Notes under the pieces: generated by a model
Seen by the model: only the letters and a program-made list of their open reading frames with translations
Told to the model about the DNA's origin: nothing
Databases searched by the model: none
Translations under genes and position numbers: made by a program
Shown: one piece after another, positions 25,760 through 34,655 of the stretch
How the letters are laid out: each line of letters begins with the position of its first letter
Numbering within the stretch: the stretch's first letter is position 1
Source: CALLVY01 sp937899855
GTDB lineage: Bacteria > Bacteroidota > Bacteroidia > Chitinophagales > Saprospiraceae
DNA length: 64,000 bases
Reading direction: 5' to 3'
NCBI GenBank assembly: GCA_039820405.1
Contig: JBCBQC010000002.1
Location: forward strand, 1 to 64,000

Positions 25760-25992
25760 TGGCGATTGAGGATTTGTTCGATTTCCCGCTCCCGCTCCCG
25801 CAGCAGGGAATCGTAGACCGTGCGGAGCAAACTGTCGCTGCGCACCTCACAGAGGCTGTCCAGAACGGGGCGTATCCGTTCCACCTTCCGAGCGTAAAGC
25901 GTATCGACCCGCTGCAACTCCACGGGAGTGAGGTTTTCCGACTCGGGAACGCAGGCGGTCAATAGGAGAAAAAAGAGTAGCAATCGGTACAT
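25756..25992 (-). CDS. very small lipoprotein of unknown function
   Basis: Protein of 78 residues starting at the ATG at 25992. A hydrophobic signal (YRLLLFFLLLTAC) ends in a lipobox. The mature part is a charged helix rich in Arg, Glu and Leu (VERIRPVLDSLCEVRSDSLLRTVYDSL), possibly a coiled coil. It overlaps the next gene by four bases, and both probably form a small lipoprotein pair upstream of moxR. Confidence 0.7.
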   Translation of the reverse strand: MYRLLLFFLLLTACVPESENLTPVELQRVDTLYARKVERIRPVLDSLCEVRSDSLLRTVYDSLLREREREIEQILNRQ

Positions 25993-26051
25993 ACCAGTCC
26001 AGCACTTTGGCCGCAAAAATAAGCATTATCCAGCAATTGTGCAGCTCTTGT

Positions 26052-26798
26052 CTACTCCTCCAGGTCGATGACCTTCCGCCGCAGCTCAAAGTTTTTACCC
26101 AGGTAGACCTTACGGACCATCTCGTCGGCCGCCAGTTCCTCGGCGGTACCCGCCTTAAGGATATTTCCCTCAAACATCAGATAGGCCCGATCCGTAATCG
26201 AAAGGGTTTCCTGGACGTTGTGATCGGTAATCAGGATCCCAATATTTTTGGTTTTGAGCTTGGCCACGATGTACTGAATGTCCTCCACGGCGATGGGGTC
26301 GATCCCGGCGAAGGGCTCGTCGAGCAAGATAAAACTGGGTGAGGTGGCGAGGGCCCGAGCGATTTCGGTCCGGCGACGCTCTCCCCCGGAAAGGGTATCG
26401 CCCCGACTTTTGCGGACTTTTTCCAAACGGAATTCACCGATCAAACTCTCCAATTTGTCCTTCTGTTCGGCCCGACTCAGGGTCGTCATCTCTAGCACCG
26501 CCGCAATATTGTCCTCCACGCTCAGCTTGCGAAAGACCGAGGGTTCCTGGGGCAAATAGCCAATCCCATTTTGCGCCCGCCGGTACATCGGCAGGTCGGT
26601 GATGTCCAGCTCGTCCAAAAAAACCCGCCCCTCATTGGGTTTTACAAAACCCACCATCATGTAGAAAGTCGTCGTTTTGCCCGCCCCATTGGGCCCCAAT
26701 AGACCAACGATTTCTCCCTGGTTGACCTCGATGGACACTTCCTTGACCACCCGGCGTCGACCGTAGATTTTTACCAATTTTTCGGATCGTAGAATCAT
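26052..26798 (-). CDS. lptB: LPS export ABC transporter ATPase LptB
   Basis: ATPase of 248 residues that powers lipopolysaccharide extraction from the inner membrane through the Lpt bridge. Walker A is GPNGAGKTT, the Q loop lies in GYLPQEPSVF, the signature is LSGGERRR, Walker B is FILLDEPFAGIDP, and the switch His is in ITDHNVQ. The LptB hallmark PSVFRKLSVEDNI is present. The membrane partners LptF and LptG are not in the window. It lies 12 bases after the Ig-like lipoprotein gene. Confidence 0.95.
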   Translation of the reverse strand: MILRSEKLVKIYGRRRVVKEVSIEVNQGEIVGLLGPNGAGKTTTFYMMVGFVKPNEGRVFLDELDITDLPMYRRAQNGIGYLPQEPSVFRKLSVEDNIAAVLEMTTLSRAEQKDKLESLIGEFRLEKVRKSRGDTLSGGERRRTEIARALATSPSFILLDEPFAGIDPIAVEDIQYIVAKLKTKNIGILITDHNVQETLSITDRAYLMFEGNILKAGTAEELAADEMVRKVYLGKNFELRRKVIDLEE

Positions 26799-26810
26799 GT
26801 GTACATTATT

Positions 26811-28442
26811 TTAAAATTCGGGACGGAGTTCTTCTTCCGCCTCAAAATTCGCCCGCAATTCTTGCAGCTTGTAAACCGATAGGCGCTCGGGTTGCCGCCG
26901 CTCGTCGTAGCTTCCCGTATCCCAACGCCCGTTCGGGATCAGGTCCTCAATCAGGCGGATGGTATAGTCCTTTCCCAAGTCCAGACCCGGATACTCAAAG
27001 CGAAAACGCGAAGTATCGCGCAATATTCTTTCCGACAGCAATTGTTCGCCCTTGAGCAATTGAAAAACGTACTGCTGGCTGCTGTCGACCTCCACCACGT
27101 TGATGATAAATTTCCCGTAATCGTCCGGCCGTTTGGCCAAATAAGTCTGCGTCAAAGTATCGAGCGTTCGGTCGAACAGGTCGCGCAAGCCGCCCGGATA
27201 GATATTCAGTTCGTAAGGCGTCTCCGCCCGCCACTGGTACTGGATGTGCAATTGGCGTTGGTCCGTACTGTCGATGCGCAATTGGGGCTTCACCCGGCGG
27301 GCCAGCGTATCCTCCAGCAGGTAAATCTGACTGGTATCCCAACTGTTTAGGGGGCGGTTGAACCGCAGCTTAATGCCCTTAAAAGGGTTGAGGTTGCTCT
27401 GGGAAACGGACCGGTTTTGCGGCCGCAATTTGGCCGCCCGCATAAAGGCCGCCCGGCCCGTCGTATCGATCAGCAGGGTGTCAAAAGTGGTATCCTGCTG
27501 GGTGTAGATCGACCAGGATTCGTCGGTCATCCAGTGGTACCAGAGCTTGAGGGTATCCGCCTCCTGGAGCCGTACGACGCGCAAGTCCGTCCGATCGAGT
27601 TCTACCGTGGCATCCCAGGGGGGGCGGTTGTAGACCAGGGGCAGGTAGCCGTAGCCCCGGGGCTCCTTGCGGTTGAGCCGCAGGGGGGCCAACTGCTGAA
27701 AAAGTCGAATCCGAAGGTCGATTTTGGCGCTGTCGTTCAGGACGATTAGGGAGTCGACAAAACCGATTTTTTCCGAGGTTTGGTCGAACAGATAGTTCGG
27801 GTCGGTGCTGAGTAGGGCAAAGGTCTTAAAGGTATCGGGACGGAGGTTTTGGAGCCGAAACTGGCCACTGCTGTCGGTTTTGTTGAAGTAAAAAGGTACT
27901 TCGGTCCGCACCACCGAATCGGCCAGGTTGTCGTAGAGCATCATCAGGGCCTTTTCGACGGGGTCATTGGTGTAGGCATCGACGATGCGGCCCGTGATTT
28001 GGAGGGAGTCGATGTAATCGCCCGTGGAAAAGACGAAGCGGAGGTCGGGGGCGATGTTGTCGGCAGTGAGGTCGCGGATGGCTTCGCCAAAGTTGATGAT
28101 GTAGGTAGCGTTGGGGCGCAGCTCCTCGTCGGGGGGAAAGTCGACGCGGACGGTTTTGCGGCGGAGGCTCACTTCGGGTTTGCCGTTTTGGAGGGGGGGA
28201 GAGATAACGACCTGGTTAAAGACGTCCTTAAGCACGACCCATTCGTCAAAAGTCAACTCGATGGGCTGCTGTTCGAAACGCACCTGAAAGTTGGGTGTCG
28301 ATTTGAGGGAGTCGATACCGGGGGGGGTCTTGTCCTCGGGCCCACCCGACAGGTTGGAGGTTTGGGCACAACTCCACAGCAACAGCAGGACGCCCAAGGC
28401 AGCACCCCATCCATTCCAAATTGTCCATTCCGTTCGCTTCAT
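26811..28442 (-). CDS. lipoprotein with bacterial Ig-like domain
   Basis: Protein of 543 residues. The signal peptide ends in LLLWSCAQT, a lipobox. The mature start NLSGGPEDKTPPGIDSLKSTPNF followed by IELTFDEWVVLKDVFNQVVISPP is the hallmark of the conserved Bacteroidota Ig-like (Big_5) lipoprotein. A transthyretin-like unit follows (ITGRIVDAYTNDPVEKALMMLYD). It is usually an outer-membrane-associated protein of unknown function. It is followed closely by lptB, so the two may be co-transcribed. Confidence 0.85.
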   Translation of the reverse strand: MKRTEWTIWNGWGAALGVLLLLWSCAQTSNLSGGPEDKTPPGIDSLKSTPNFQVRFEQQPIELTFDEWVVLKDVFNQVVISPPLQNGKPEVSLRRKTVRVDFPPDEELRPNATYIINFGEAIRDLTADNIAPDLRFVFSTGDYIDSLQITGRIVDAYTNDPVEKALMMLYDNLADSVVRTEVPFYFNKTDSSGQFRLQNLRPDTFKTFALLSTDPNYLFDQTSEKIGFVDSLIVLNDSAKIDLRIRLFQQLAPLRLNRKEPRGYGYLPLVYNRPPWDATVELDRTDLRVVRLQEADTLKLWYHWMTDESWSIYTQQDTTFDTLLIDTTGRAAFMRAAKLRPQNRSVSQSNLNPFKGIKLRFNRPLNSWDTSQIYLLEDTLARRVKPQLRIDSTDQRQLHIQYQWRAETPYELNIYPGGLRDLFDRTLDTLTQTYLAKRPDDYGKFIINVVEVDSSQQYVFQLLKGEQLLSERILRDTSRFRFEYPGLDLGKDYTIRLIEDLIPNGRWDTGSYDERRQPERLSVYKLQELRANFEAEEELRPEF

Positions 28443-28507
28443 GTCACTAGCAGTTGTATTCCGTTTTTCCTTCCCGTTTCGACCGCCCCACCAAAATAGA
28501 GTCCATT

Positions 28508-29440
28508 TTATTCCCCGGGGTTGTCTCGCTTCCCGGGGCGGCTGCGGGGGTGAAAGCTGGAGATCGTTTCCCGTAAAAAGTCCGTGTCCAAGTGCGTATA
28601 GATTTCGGTAGTCGTAATCGACTCGTGGCCCAGCATGTCTTGTACCGCCCGCAAGTCTGCCCCCCCTTCAATCAGGTGCGTGGCAAAGGAGTGCCGAAAG
28701 GTATGGGGGCTCACCTTTTTCTCGATACCCGCCCGTTTGGCCATTTCCTTTACGATCATAAAAACCATCACGCGACTGATCTGTTTGCCCCGGCGATTGA
28801 GAAAAACGACATTCCCGTGCTCGGGATGGATGTTTGTCATCGGTCGTCGGACGCCTTCCAGATAGAGCCGGAGGTGTTTGACCGCCGTGGCCCCAATGGG
28901 GATGAGCCGCTCCTTGTCGTTTTTACCGATGACCCGGATAAAGCCCAGATCGAGAAAGAGATTGGACAACTTTAGCCCCGTCAACTCGCTGACCCGAAGC
29001 CCGCAGGCGTACAGGGTCTCCAGCATGGCGCGGTTGCGCGTCCCCTGGGCCTCGCTCAGGTCGATGGCCTCCAGCAGATCCTGCATCTCCGGGTAAGACA
29101 AGACCTCGGGAATCTTACGCTGTAGCCGGGGCCCCTCCAGGAGCTCGGTGGGATCTACTTCCAGCAGGTCTTCCACCAATAGGTATTTGTAAAAGGCCTT
29201 GATGCCCGACAACATCCGGGCCTGGCTGCGGGCGCCCAGCCCCAGCTGATTGATGTGCCGGATAAAGCCCTCCAGGTCACGGCGGTCGATCTCCAGAGGT
29301 TGGGGCGTATTCTCCTGGGTCCGGACAAAGTGCGCCAGACTCTTCACGTCGCGCAAGTAGGCGTCGATGGAGTGGGTCGAGAGCGAACGCTCCAGGACGA
29401 GGTAGTTTTTAAAGCCATTGATGGCCACCGACCAATTCAT
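28508..29440 (-). CDS. xerD: tyrosine recombinase XerD
   Basis: Site-specific recombinase of 310 residues that resolves chromosome dimers at dif. The N-terminal SAM-like core-binding domain spans about 1-95. The catalytic set is visible: Arg in YACGLRVSELTGL, Lys in VIGKNDKERLIP, HxxR in HTFRHSFATHL, His in LGHESITTTEIY and the nucleophile Tyr in EIYTHLD. Length and order are those of XerD/XerC rather than a mobile-element integrase, and no attachment site or element is next to it. Confidence 0.93.
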   Translation of the reverse strand: MNWSVAINGFKNYLVLERSLSTHSIDAYLRDVKSLAHFVRTQENTPQPLEIDRRDLEGFIRHINQLGLGARSQARMLSGIKAFYKYLLVEDLLEVDPTELLEGPRLQRKIPEVLSYPEMQDLLEAIDLSEAQGTRNRAMLETLYACGLRVSELTGLKLSNLFLDLGFIRVIGKNDKERLIPIGATAVKHLRLYLEGVRRPMTNIHPEHGNVVFLNRRGKQISRVMVFMIVKEMAKRAGIEKKVSPHTFRHSFATHLIEGGADLRAVQDMLGHESITTTEIYTHLDTDFLRETISSFHPRSRPGKRDNPGE

Positions 29441-29510
29441 GGCCCGAAATTACAAAAAAGACGACTTCTAAACTCAACGTTCGAGCAAAGCAATTCCTCG
29501 CTTGGGGCTC

Positions 29511-32384
29511 CTAGCGTTGAATAATTACTTTTTCAAAGTGCTGTCGTTTCGAGTCCTGGATGCCAAGCAGGTAGATACCGGAGGGGACTTCGCTTACGTT
29601 CATCGTAAGCCCGAGTCTTTGCCGACGAAGCAGTTGACCATTGAGGTGGTAGAGGCTCAACGTAGGGTCTTCCGAAAAGGCTCCATTTACGGTAATTGTT
29701 TCGCGAGCGGGGTTGGGAAATACCAGCCACGGCTGGTCCCTCGTTGCGGTAGGCTCTTCGATGCTTACCAGGGGGCCAGGCTCTCCGACGAGGAGGCCCA
29801 TGGTACCAAATGGCTGGGGTTTGATCCGGATGCTATCGCAGTATTGACTGGTGCAATTGCTACCGGAATCGTCAACAGTTAGACACAATAAGTAAGAACC
29901 GGGCTCCTCGTAGGCATGCTCGGGGAATGGTCCCGTTCCCATTTGGCCATCCCCAAAATCCCAGGTGTAGGCGCGGCCAGGGGCCAGGCTGTAGTTGATG
30001 GCCAGTAAACTGTAATTGTTGGACGTATCGGGATAAGAGAAAAAGGAAGCGTCGCAGCAGTTATCCCCACAGGTATTCATTTCCCAAAAGGCATTCAATC
30101 GATGGCCGTCATTGACGGTCAGGATAGCTTTGTCCTTAAAGGTGGTGACAAAGCGGGGACTGGAATGGGCCGCTTGAAAATTAAAATCACGGACCAATTG
30201 GGCCCCTTGCCCCGATTGGTATTTCCACAATTCAATCCCCGCTTCGACCGACTCCGCAGCGAAAAATATTGCTCCATTGAAGTTAAATAGAGGGGCACCC
30301 CCCAAATTACTACCAAAGATATTGCTCAGATAGCCCGGAATAGTGGCGAGTAGCTCGGGCTGGTTTAGACCATTGAATTTCCATAATTTATCCTCCGTCC
30401 CCGATCCTTGTTGGGAACGCAAGTAAACCGCATCGTCCACAATGACGGTGTATCCCCGCGAAGCTAGCATATCGAGGTCTTCGAAATCAACGAGGTGCTG
30501 GATCTTGTCCGTGGTTTCGTCGTATACCCACAAGGCATTTTTTTCATTATTCCGATCGTAAGCCTCAAAATAGATGTAGTTGGCAAGATGCGCCTTAATC
30601 TTTGGACTGATATAATTAATTTGGGTATTGGTAGCGTCGAGTTCTTCGATGACAAACGCTCCGTCGTAGCGCCAAAGTTTGTCAAACGTGGTATTGTCCG
30701 GGGCTAGGAAGTAGATGTGATCGTTAATCACTTGAGCCGCTCGAATTGAGGAGCCACTCCCCCCGGGCGTAAAATCAAACGCTAGGAACGGCGGCTCCGT
30801 TCCGTTGAATCGGTGGAATTCCAAGCCAAAGATGTCATCCTCGTAGAGGAAGTAAAGCGCATCTCCCAGGCGCATGAGTTGGGACGTTGAGGAGACGTAA
30901 TTGTCCAGCAGAAAACTCAGGCCAATGGGTTCCTCACCCGTGGTAGACCACAGGCCTCGTTCGGTACCCGACAAAACCAAAAACCAGATGCGATCATTGA
31001 GGCTGGCTAGAGACTGGATAGTCCCCGGCGTACCGATGAGTCGGGGCATGCTGCTCCCATCGTATTGCCAAACTTCCCGCTCCCGCTGGTCTACATAGTA
31101 GAGCTTCCCATCGTGTTTCGCCCACCGTCTAGGATTTGATAAGGTGTAACTTTGTTTGGCGAGATCAAAAAAGAGTTGTGGTTCTCCCTGCCCTTCGTAA
31201 GATTGTATCTCAAAGCCGCAATGCTCTTGAGTGTCCCAAGCACCAAACAGCAGTTGCTCATCGTACACTACCCCACTGTATTCCGACCCCTGGCTGACCC
31301 ACCAAGACCGTTCCCCAAAAGCCAGTTGGGGAGGATCAACACCATCGTAGGCCCAAAAACGTTCTACGCCCGAATTATCATTCGTCCGGAAAAAAAGCTG
31401 ATCCCCGTATACCACAAAGCCACCCGGGTTGGAAGACCATTCGCCCGGCGCCAGATCACTCACCAAGCGGGGAGCACTGCTGCCGTCGTAGGACCAGAGC
31501 TCAGTCCCGTGCAAACTATCAAAGGCCGCAAAGTACAGTTCGTCCTTAAATTCGACGTAGTATTCTACGTAGGGAAGTGGTGTAAAAACACCAATCTCCG
31601 GGCCGTAAAGGTTCGCCAAGCTAGTCAGGGTATCCCCGCCGTTGTAACGCCAGAGCGTCTCGTTGCCGTAGCGGTCCGCCGCAAAGTAAAGCAACTGATC
31701 TTTGAACGTTCGGAAAAGACTCGGCAAAATCCAACCCAGATAGCTCGCGGTATCCAAGATTTGCACGGGGGCGTTTTCTCCATCGTAAAAAGAGAGGCGA
31801 TTGACCCCGTCCGAGTCCTCCGTGAGAAGGCACAGCCGGTCTTGAAAAACTTCCATTTGCCCTCCGGGAACGGGCTCTTCAATGGCCTTTACCGGTGGGT
31901 GGAGACCATCGTATTCCATCAGGTAGAAATCAAAATTATTGGGAGCTATGCGCTTCTTGAAATACAGTTTGTCCCGGTACACTTTAAATCGAGGATTGGA
32001 GAGGTTTCCCAACAAATCCTCAGATATTCGCGTCGCACCATCCGTCTCGTTGTAGCGCCATAGGGTATTTCCAAAAATCGAATCCTTGGCACTGAAGTAC
32101 ACTTGCCCGTCAAACTCCAATAGGGTCATCGGATTACTCCCGTCTTTTCCAGCGATGATGTCCGCAGCCAGTCGTGGAGCTCCGTCCCCATCGTATACCC
32201 ATAGCTCATTCCCAGTATAGCCATCGTCAGCAGTGAAATAGAGCTTATCGCCGACTACCGTAGGGTTGGCAAAACCACTATTTTGGGAAAAATCCAAAAA
32301 GCTGCGGCGGTTGAAAGTATAGTCTTGGGCCGATAAAATACTGCTTACCAGGATAAGCTTGAGAAATAGAAAAGTCGTTTTCAT
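29511..32384 (-). CDS. ELWxxDGT-repeat secreted protein with PKD and type IX sorting domain
   Basis: Large secreted protein of 957 residues. After a signal peptide (FLFLKLILVSSILSAQ), the body holds many repeats of the ELWxxDGT type (ELWVYDGDGAPRL, ELWSYDGSSAPRL, VWQYDGSSMPRL, KLWRYDGA), spaced about 45-55 residues and predicted to form beta-propeller blades. Near residue 815 is a PKD domain (YTWDFGDGQMGTG, HAYEEPGSYLLCLTV). The last 75 residues (VFPNPARETITVNG to PSGIYLLGIQ and EKVIIQR) are a type IX sorting domain. It is probably displayed on the surface. Its 5' leader carries a 10-bp hairpin. Confidence 0.9.
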   Translation of the reverse strand: MKTTFLFLKLILVSSILSAQDYTFNRRSFLDFSQNSGFANPTVVGDKLYFTADDGYTGNELWVYDGDGAPRLAADIIAGKDGSNPMTLLEFDGQVYFSAKDSIFGNTLWRYNETDGATRISEDLLGNLSNPRFKVYRDKLYFKKRIAPNNFDFYLMEYDGLHPPVKAIEEPVPGGQMEVFQDRLCLLTEDSDGVNRLSFYDGENAPVQILDTASYLGWILPSLFRTFKDQLLYFAADRYGNETLWRYNGGDTLTSLANLYGPEIGVFTPLPYVEYYVEFKDELYFAAFDSLHGTELWSYDGSSAPRLVSDLAPGEWSSNPGGFVVYGDQLFFRTNDNSGVERFWAYDGVDPPQLAFGERSWWVSQGSEYSGVVYDEQLLFGAWDTQEHCGFEIQSYEGQGEPQLFFDLAKQSYTLSNPRRWAKHDGKLYYVDQREREVWQYDGSSMPRLIGTPGTIQSLASLNDRIWFLVLSGTERGLWSTTGEEPIGLSFLLDNYVSSTSQLMRLGDALYFLYEDDIFGLEFHRFNGTEPPFLAFDFTPGGSGSSIRAAQVINDHIYFLAPDNTTFDKLWRYDGAFVIEELDATNTQINYISPKIKAHLANYIYFEAYDRNNEKNALWVYDETTDKIQHLVDFEDLDMLASRGYTVIVDDAVYLRSQQGSGTEDKLWKFNGLNQPELLATIPGYLSNIFGSNLGGAPLFNFNGAIFFAAESVEAGIELWKYQSGQGAQLVRDFNFQAAHSSPRFVTTFKDKAILTVNDGHRLNAFWEMNTCGDNCCDASFFSYPDTSNNYSLLAINYSLAPGRAYTWDFGDGQMGTGPFPEHAYEEPGSYLLCLTVDDSGSNCTSQYCDSIRIKPQPFGTMGLLVGEPGPLVSIEEPTATRDQPWLVFPNPARETITVNGAFSEDPTLSLYHLNGQLLRRQRLGLTMNVSEVPSGIYLLGIQDSKRQHFEKVIIQR

Positions 32385-32404
32385 ATCAATATCTTTTATT
32401 GTGT

Positions 32405-32430
32405 CAGATGAGGTATGAGCACCTCATCTG
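32405..32430. promoter_or_regulatory. 10-bp inverted repeat in 5' leader
   Basis: CAGATGAGGT at 32405-32414 and ACCTCATCTG at 32421-32430 form a perfect stem with a 6-base loop, 21 bases before the ELWxxDGT gene. It could be an operator or a structure in the mRNA leader. No T-run follows on the minus strand. Confidence 0.4.
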
Positions 32431-32696
32431 TATAGTCAAGATAAGACATCGGCTGGAAAATGAAAATTGCCGCCGAGAAAAATCCAATCAGGTATGACAG
32501 ATTGTCAAATACGCCAAGCCAAACCATCGGACAATTGAAGCCATAACCACCAAATTTTATTCTTCACAAATGACATGATAGCAAATAAATATAATTTTTC
32601 CTCCATCGAATAAGCTTTTAAATGGGGTCGTAAAAAATTGCGGAAGCTCAAAAAAAGCAAACCTTTAGTTGCAATTTTTACATTTTCCACCCATCT

Positions 32697-32704
32697 TAGC
32701 TTTG
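32697..32704 (+). promoter_or_regulatory. candidate -7 box TAGCTTTG of the ilv operon
   Basis: TAGCTTTG matches the Bacteroidota TANNTTTG box and lies 53 bases before the ilv leader peptide. A -33 TTTG at the ideal distance is not present; the closest is TTGC at 32669. Confidence 0.4.
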
Positions 32705-32757
32705 TTGTTTCCAATAACCGGAAGCTTCTTTGATGATTATTTAGCATCTGTTTCATC

Positions 32758-32847
32758 ATGCAAAACCTCAACATTCACATTATTATCAACAACGTTATCG
32801 CAGTGGTGGTGGTGATTATTCCCCCGCTCCGGCGAGAATGCTATTGA
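32758..32847 (+). CDS. ilv operon leader peptide
   Basis: Short frame of 29 codons, ATG at 32758 and TGA at 32845. Fourteen of its residues are branched-chain amino acids (7 Ile, 5 Val, 2 Leu), with clusters IHIII and VIAVVVVII. Such control codons are the hallmark of leader peptides of ilv operons, where a starved ribosome stalls and prevents transcription termination. Directly after the stop lies a strong terminator hairpin, and then ilvD. The peptide itself probably has no function. Confidence 0.85.
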   Translation: MQNLNIHIIINNVIAVVVVIIPPLRRECY

Positions 32848-32882
32848 CTCCATAATGCTGAAGTTGAAAAGCCGTTCTCGCC
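32831..32882 (+). promoter_or_regulatory. predicted antiterminator pairing of the ilv attenuator
   Basis: GGCGAGAA at 32831-32838, inside the last leader codons, can pair with TTCTCGCC at 32875-32882, the 5' arm and loop of the terminator. A ribosome stalled at the Ile/Val codons upstream leaves it free to pair, while a ribosome reaching the stop codon covers it. This is the classical switch. Confidence 0.7.
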
Positions 32883-32907
32883 ACCGCGAGAACGGCTTTT
32901 TTCTTTT
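32867..32907 (+). terminator. ilv attenuator terminator
   Basis: Perfect 14-bp stem AAAAGCCGTTCTCG (32867-32880) and CGAGAACGGCTTTT (32887-32900), with a 6-base loop and the T-rich tail TTTTTTCTTTT. It lies between the leader peptide and the ilvD start. Confidence 0.88.
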
Positions 32908-32920
32908 AACGCAACCGCTC

Positions 32921-34606
32921 ATGCAACACAACGAACTGAACCGCTACAGCAAGACCATCACGCAGGACGACACCCAGCCCGCCGCACAGGCCATGCTCCA
33001 CGCCCTCGGCCTCAGCTCGGCCGACCTGGACAAGGCCCAGATCGGCATCGTCAGCACCGGTTGGGAAGGCAATCCCTGCAACATGCACCTCAACGACTTG
33101 GCCAAGGTCATCAAACGGGGCGTTCAGCAGCAAGCGGATTTGCTCGGACTCATCTTTCACACCATCGGCGTCAGCGATGGCATGTCGATGGGCACCTCCG
33201 GGATGCGTTTTTCCCTCCCCTCCCGCGACATCATCGCCGACTCCATCGAGACCGTCGTCTCCGCCCAGTGGTACGATGCCGTAGTAGCCGTGGTGGGTTG
33301 CGACAAAAACATGCCCGGCGCCATGATGGGCCTCGGCCGCCTCAATCGTCCCGCCATCCTCGTCTACGGCGGCACCATCAGCCCCGGTTGCTACCAAAAT
33401 CAGAAGCTAGACATCGTCTCCGCCTTCGAAGCCCTGGGGCAAAAGATTGCGGGCCACATCGAGGAAGAACAATTTCGGGGCATCGTTCGCAATGCCTGTC
33501 CCGGCCCCGGCGCCTGCGGGGGCATGTATACCGCCAATACCATGGCCTCCGCCATCGAAGCCCTGGGCATGAGCCTGCCTTACAATGCCTCCAACCCAGC
33601 CGTCAGCTCCCAAAAACAAGACGAATGCCTCGCCGTGGGACCCGCCATCCGGGCCCTGTTGGAAAAAGACCTCAAGCCCCGCGACATCATGACCCGCGAG
33701 GCTTTTGAAAACGCCATCCGCCTCATCACCGTCCTCGGCGGCTCCACCAATGCCGTCCTCCACCTGCTGGCCATGGCCAAGACCGTCAAGGTCCCCCTCA
33801 GCATCGATGATTTTCAGGACCTCAGCGACCGTACCCCCTTCCTCGCCGATCTCAAACCCAGTGGCAGCCACGTCATGGAAGACCTGCACCGGGTCGGTGG
33901 CATCCCAGCCGTGTTGCGCTTGATGTTGGACGAAGGCCTGCTCCACGGCGACTGCCTCACGGTAACGGGCCGGACCATGGCCGAAAACCTGCAAGAGCTC
34001 CCGGGTCTCCAAGCCGGGCAAGGGGTCATTCGCCCCACCAGCGATCCCATCAAAGTCAGCGGTCACCTACAGATTCTGTATGGCAATTTGGCCGAAGCGG
34101 GGGCGGTGGCCAAGATTACGGGCAAGGAGGGCTTGCGCTTTAGTGGCCCGGCCCGGGTATTTGACGGGGAGGTAGCGGCCAATGCCGCCATCGGAGCGGG
34201 TGAGGTACGGTCGGGGGAAGTGATTGTGATCCGCTATTCCGGCCCCAAGGGAGCACCGGGAATGCCGGAGATGCTCAAGCCCACCTCGGCCATCATGGGG
34301 GCGGGCCTGGGCCAGGAGGTCGCCCTGATTACGGACGGTCGCTTCTCGGGGGGCACCCACGGATTTGTGGTGGGGCACATTACTCCGGAGGCCCAGACGG
34401 GGGGACTGATCGCCCTGCTCGAGGACGGCGATCTCATTACGATCGACGCGGAGCAAAACAGCATCCGTGCCGAGCTGAGCGAGGCCGAGATCACCCGTCG
34501 GCGAGCCAATTGGCAAGCTCCCCCCAGTCGCGCCACCACGGGCATTTTACGCAAATACTACCGCAACGTATCCTCCGCCAGCGAAGGTTGCGTGACGGAT
34601 CAATAA
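32921..34606 (+). CDS. ilvD: dihydroxy-acid dehydratase IlvD
   Basis: IlvD dehydrates 2,3-dihydroxy-isovalerate and 2,3-dihydroxy-3-methylvalerate to the keto acids, the third step of Val and Ile synthesis. The open frame extends to 32855, but that start is inside the terminator hairpin; the ATG at 32921 (MQHNELNRYSKT) gives 561 residues, a normal length. The iron-sulfur ligands are in VVGCDKNMPG and RNACPGPGACGGMYTANTM. The substrate loop GRFSGGTHGFVVGHITPEA is intact. It is the first gene after the attenuator and is followed by ilvB, ilvN and ilvC. Confidence 0.97.
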   Translation: MQHNELNRYSKTITQDDTQPAAQAMLHALGLSSADLDKAQIGIVSTGWEGNPCNMHLNDLAKVIKRGVQQQADLLGLIFHTIGVSDGMSMGTSGMRFSLPSRDIIADSIETVVSAQWYDAVVAVVGCDKNMPGAMMGLGRLNRPAILVYGGTISPGCYQNQKLDIVSAFEALGQKIAGHIEEEQFRGIVRNACPGPGACGGMYTANTMASAIEALGMSLPYNASNPAVSSQKQDECLAVGPAIRALLEKDLKPRDIMTREAFENAIRLITVLGGSTNAVLHLLAMAKTVKVPLSIDDFQDLSDRTPFLADLKPSGSHVMEDLHRVGGIPAVLRLMLDEGLLHGDCLTVTGRTMAENLQELPGLQAGQGVIRPTSDPIKVSGHLQILYGNLAEAGAVAKITGKEGLRFSGPARVFDGEVAANAAIGAGEVRSGEVIVIRYSGPKGAPGMPEMLKPTSAIMGAGLGQEVALITDGRFSGGTHGFVVGHITPEAQTGGLIALLEDGDLITIDAEQNSIRAELSEAEITRRRANWQAPPSRATTGILRKYYRNVSSASEGCVTDQ

Positions 34607-34655
34607 ATCCATACTCTACCAAACTTCCGAGCGATCGGGACAAACACCGCTTATC

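Larger units (their letters stand above)
32385..32757. other. divergent intergenic region upstream of the ilv operon
   Basis: This 373-base AT-rich region separates the divergently read ELWxxDGT gene and the ilv leader. It holds the inverted repeat at 32405-32430 and a candidate -7 box at 32697. The short frames inside it look non-coding. Confidence 0.5.

Noticed and set aside
28508..29440. tyrosine recombinase as evidence of a mobile element
   Set aside because: Length and motifs are those of housekeeping XerD, and neighbours are core envelope genes with no attachment repeats.
32855..32920. longer N-terminus for IlvD starting at 32855
   Set aside because: This start lies before and within the terminator hairpin; the family start is at 32921.
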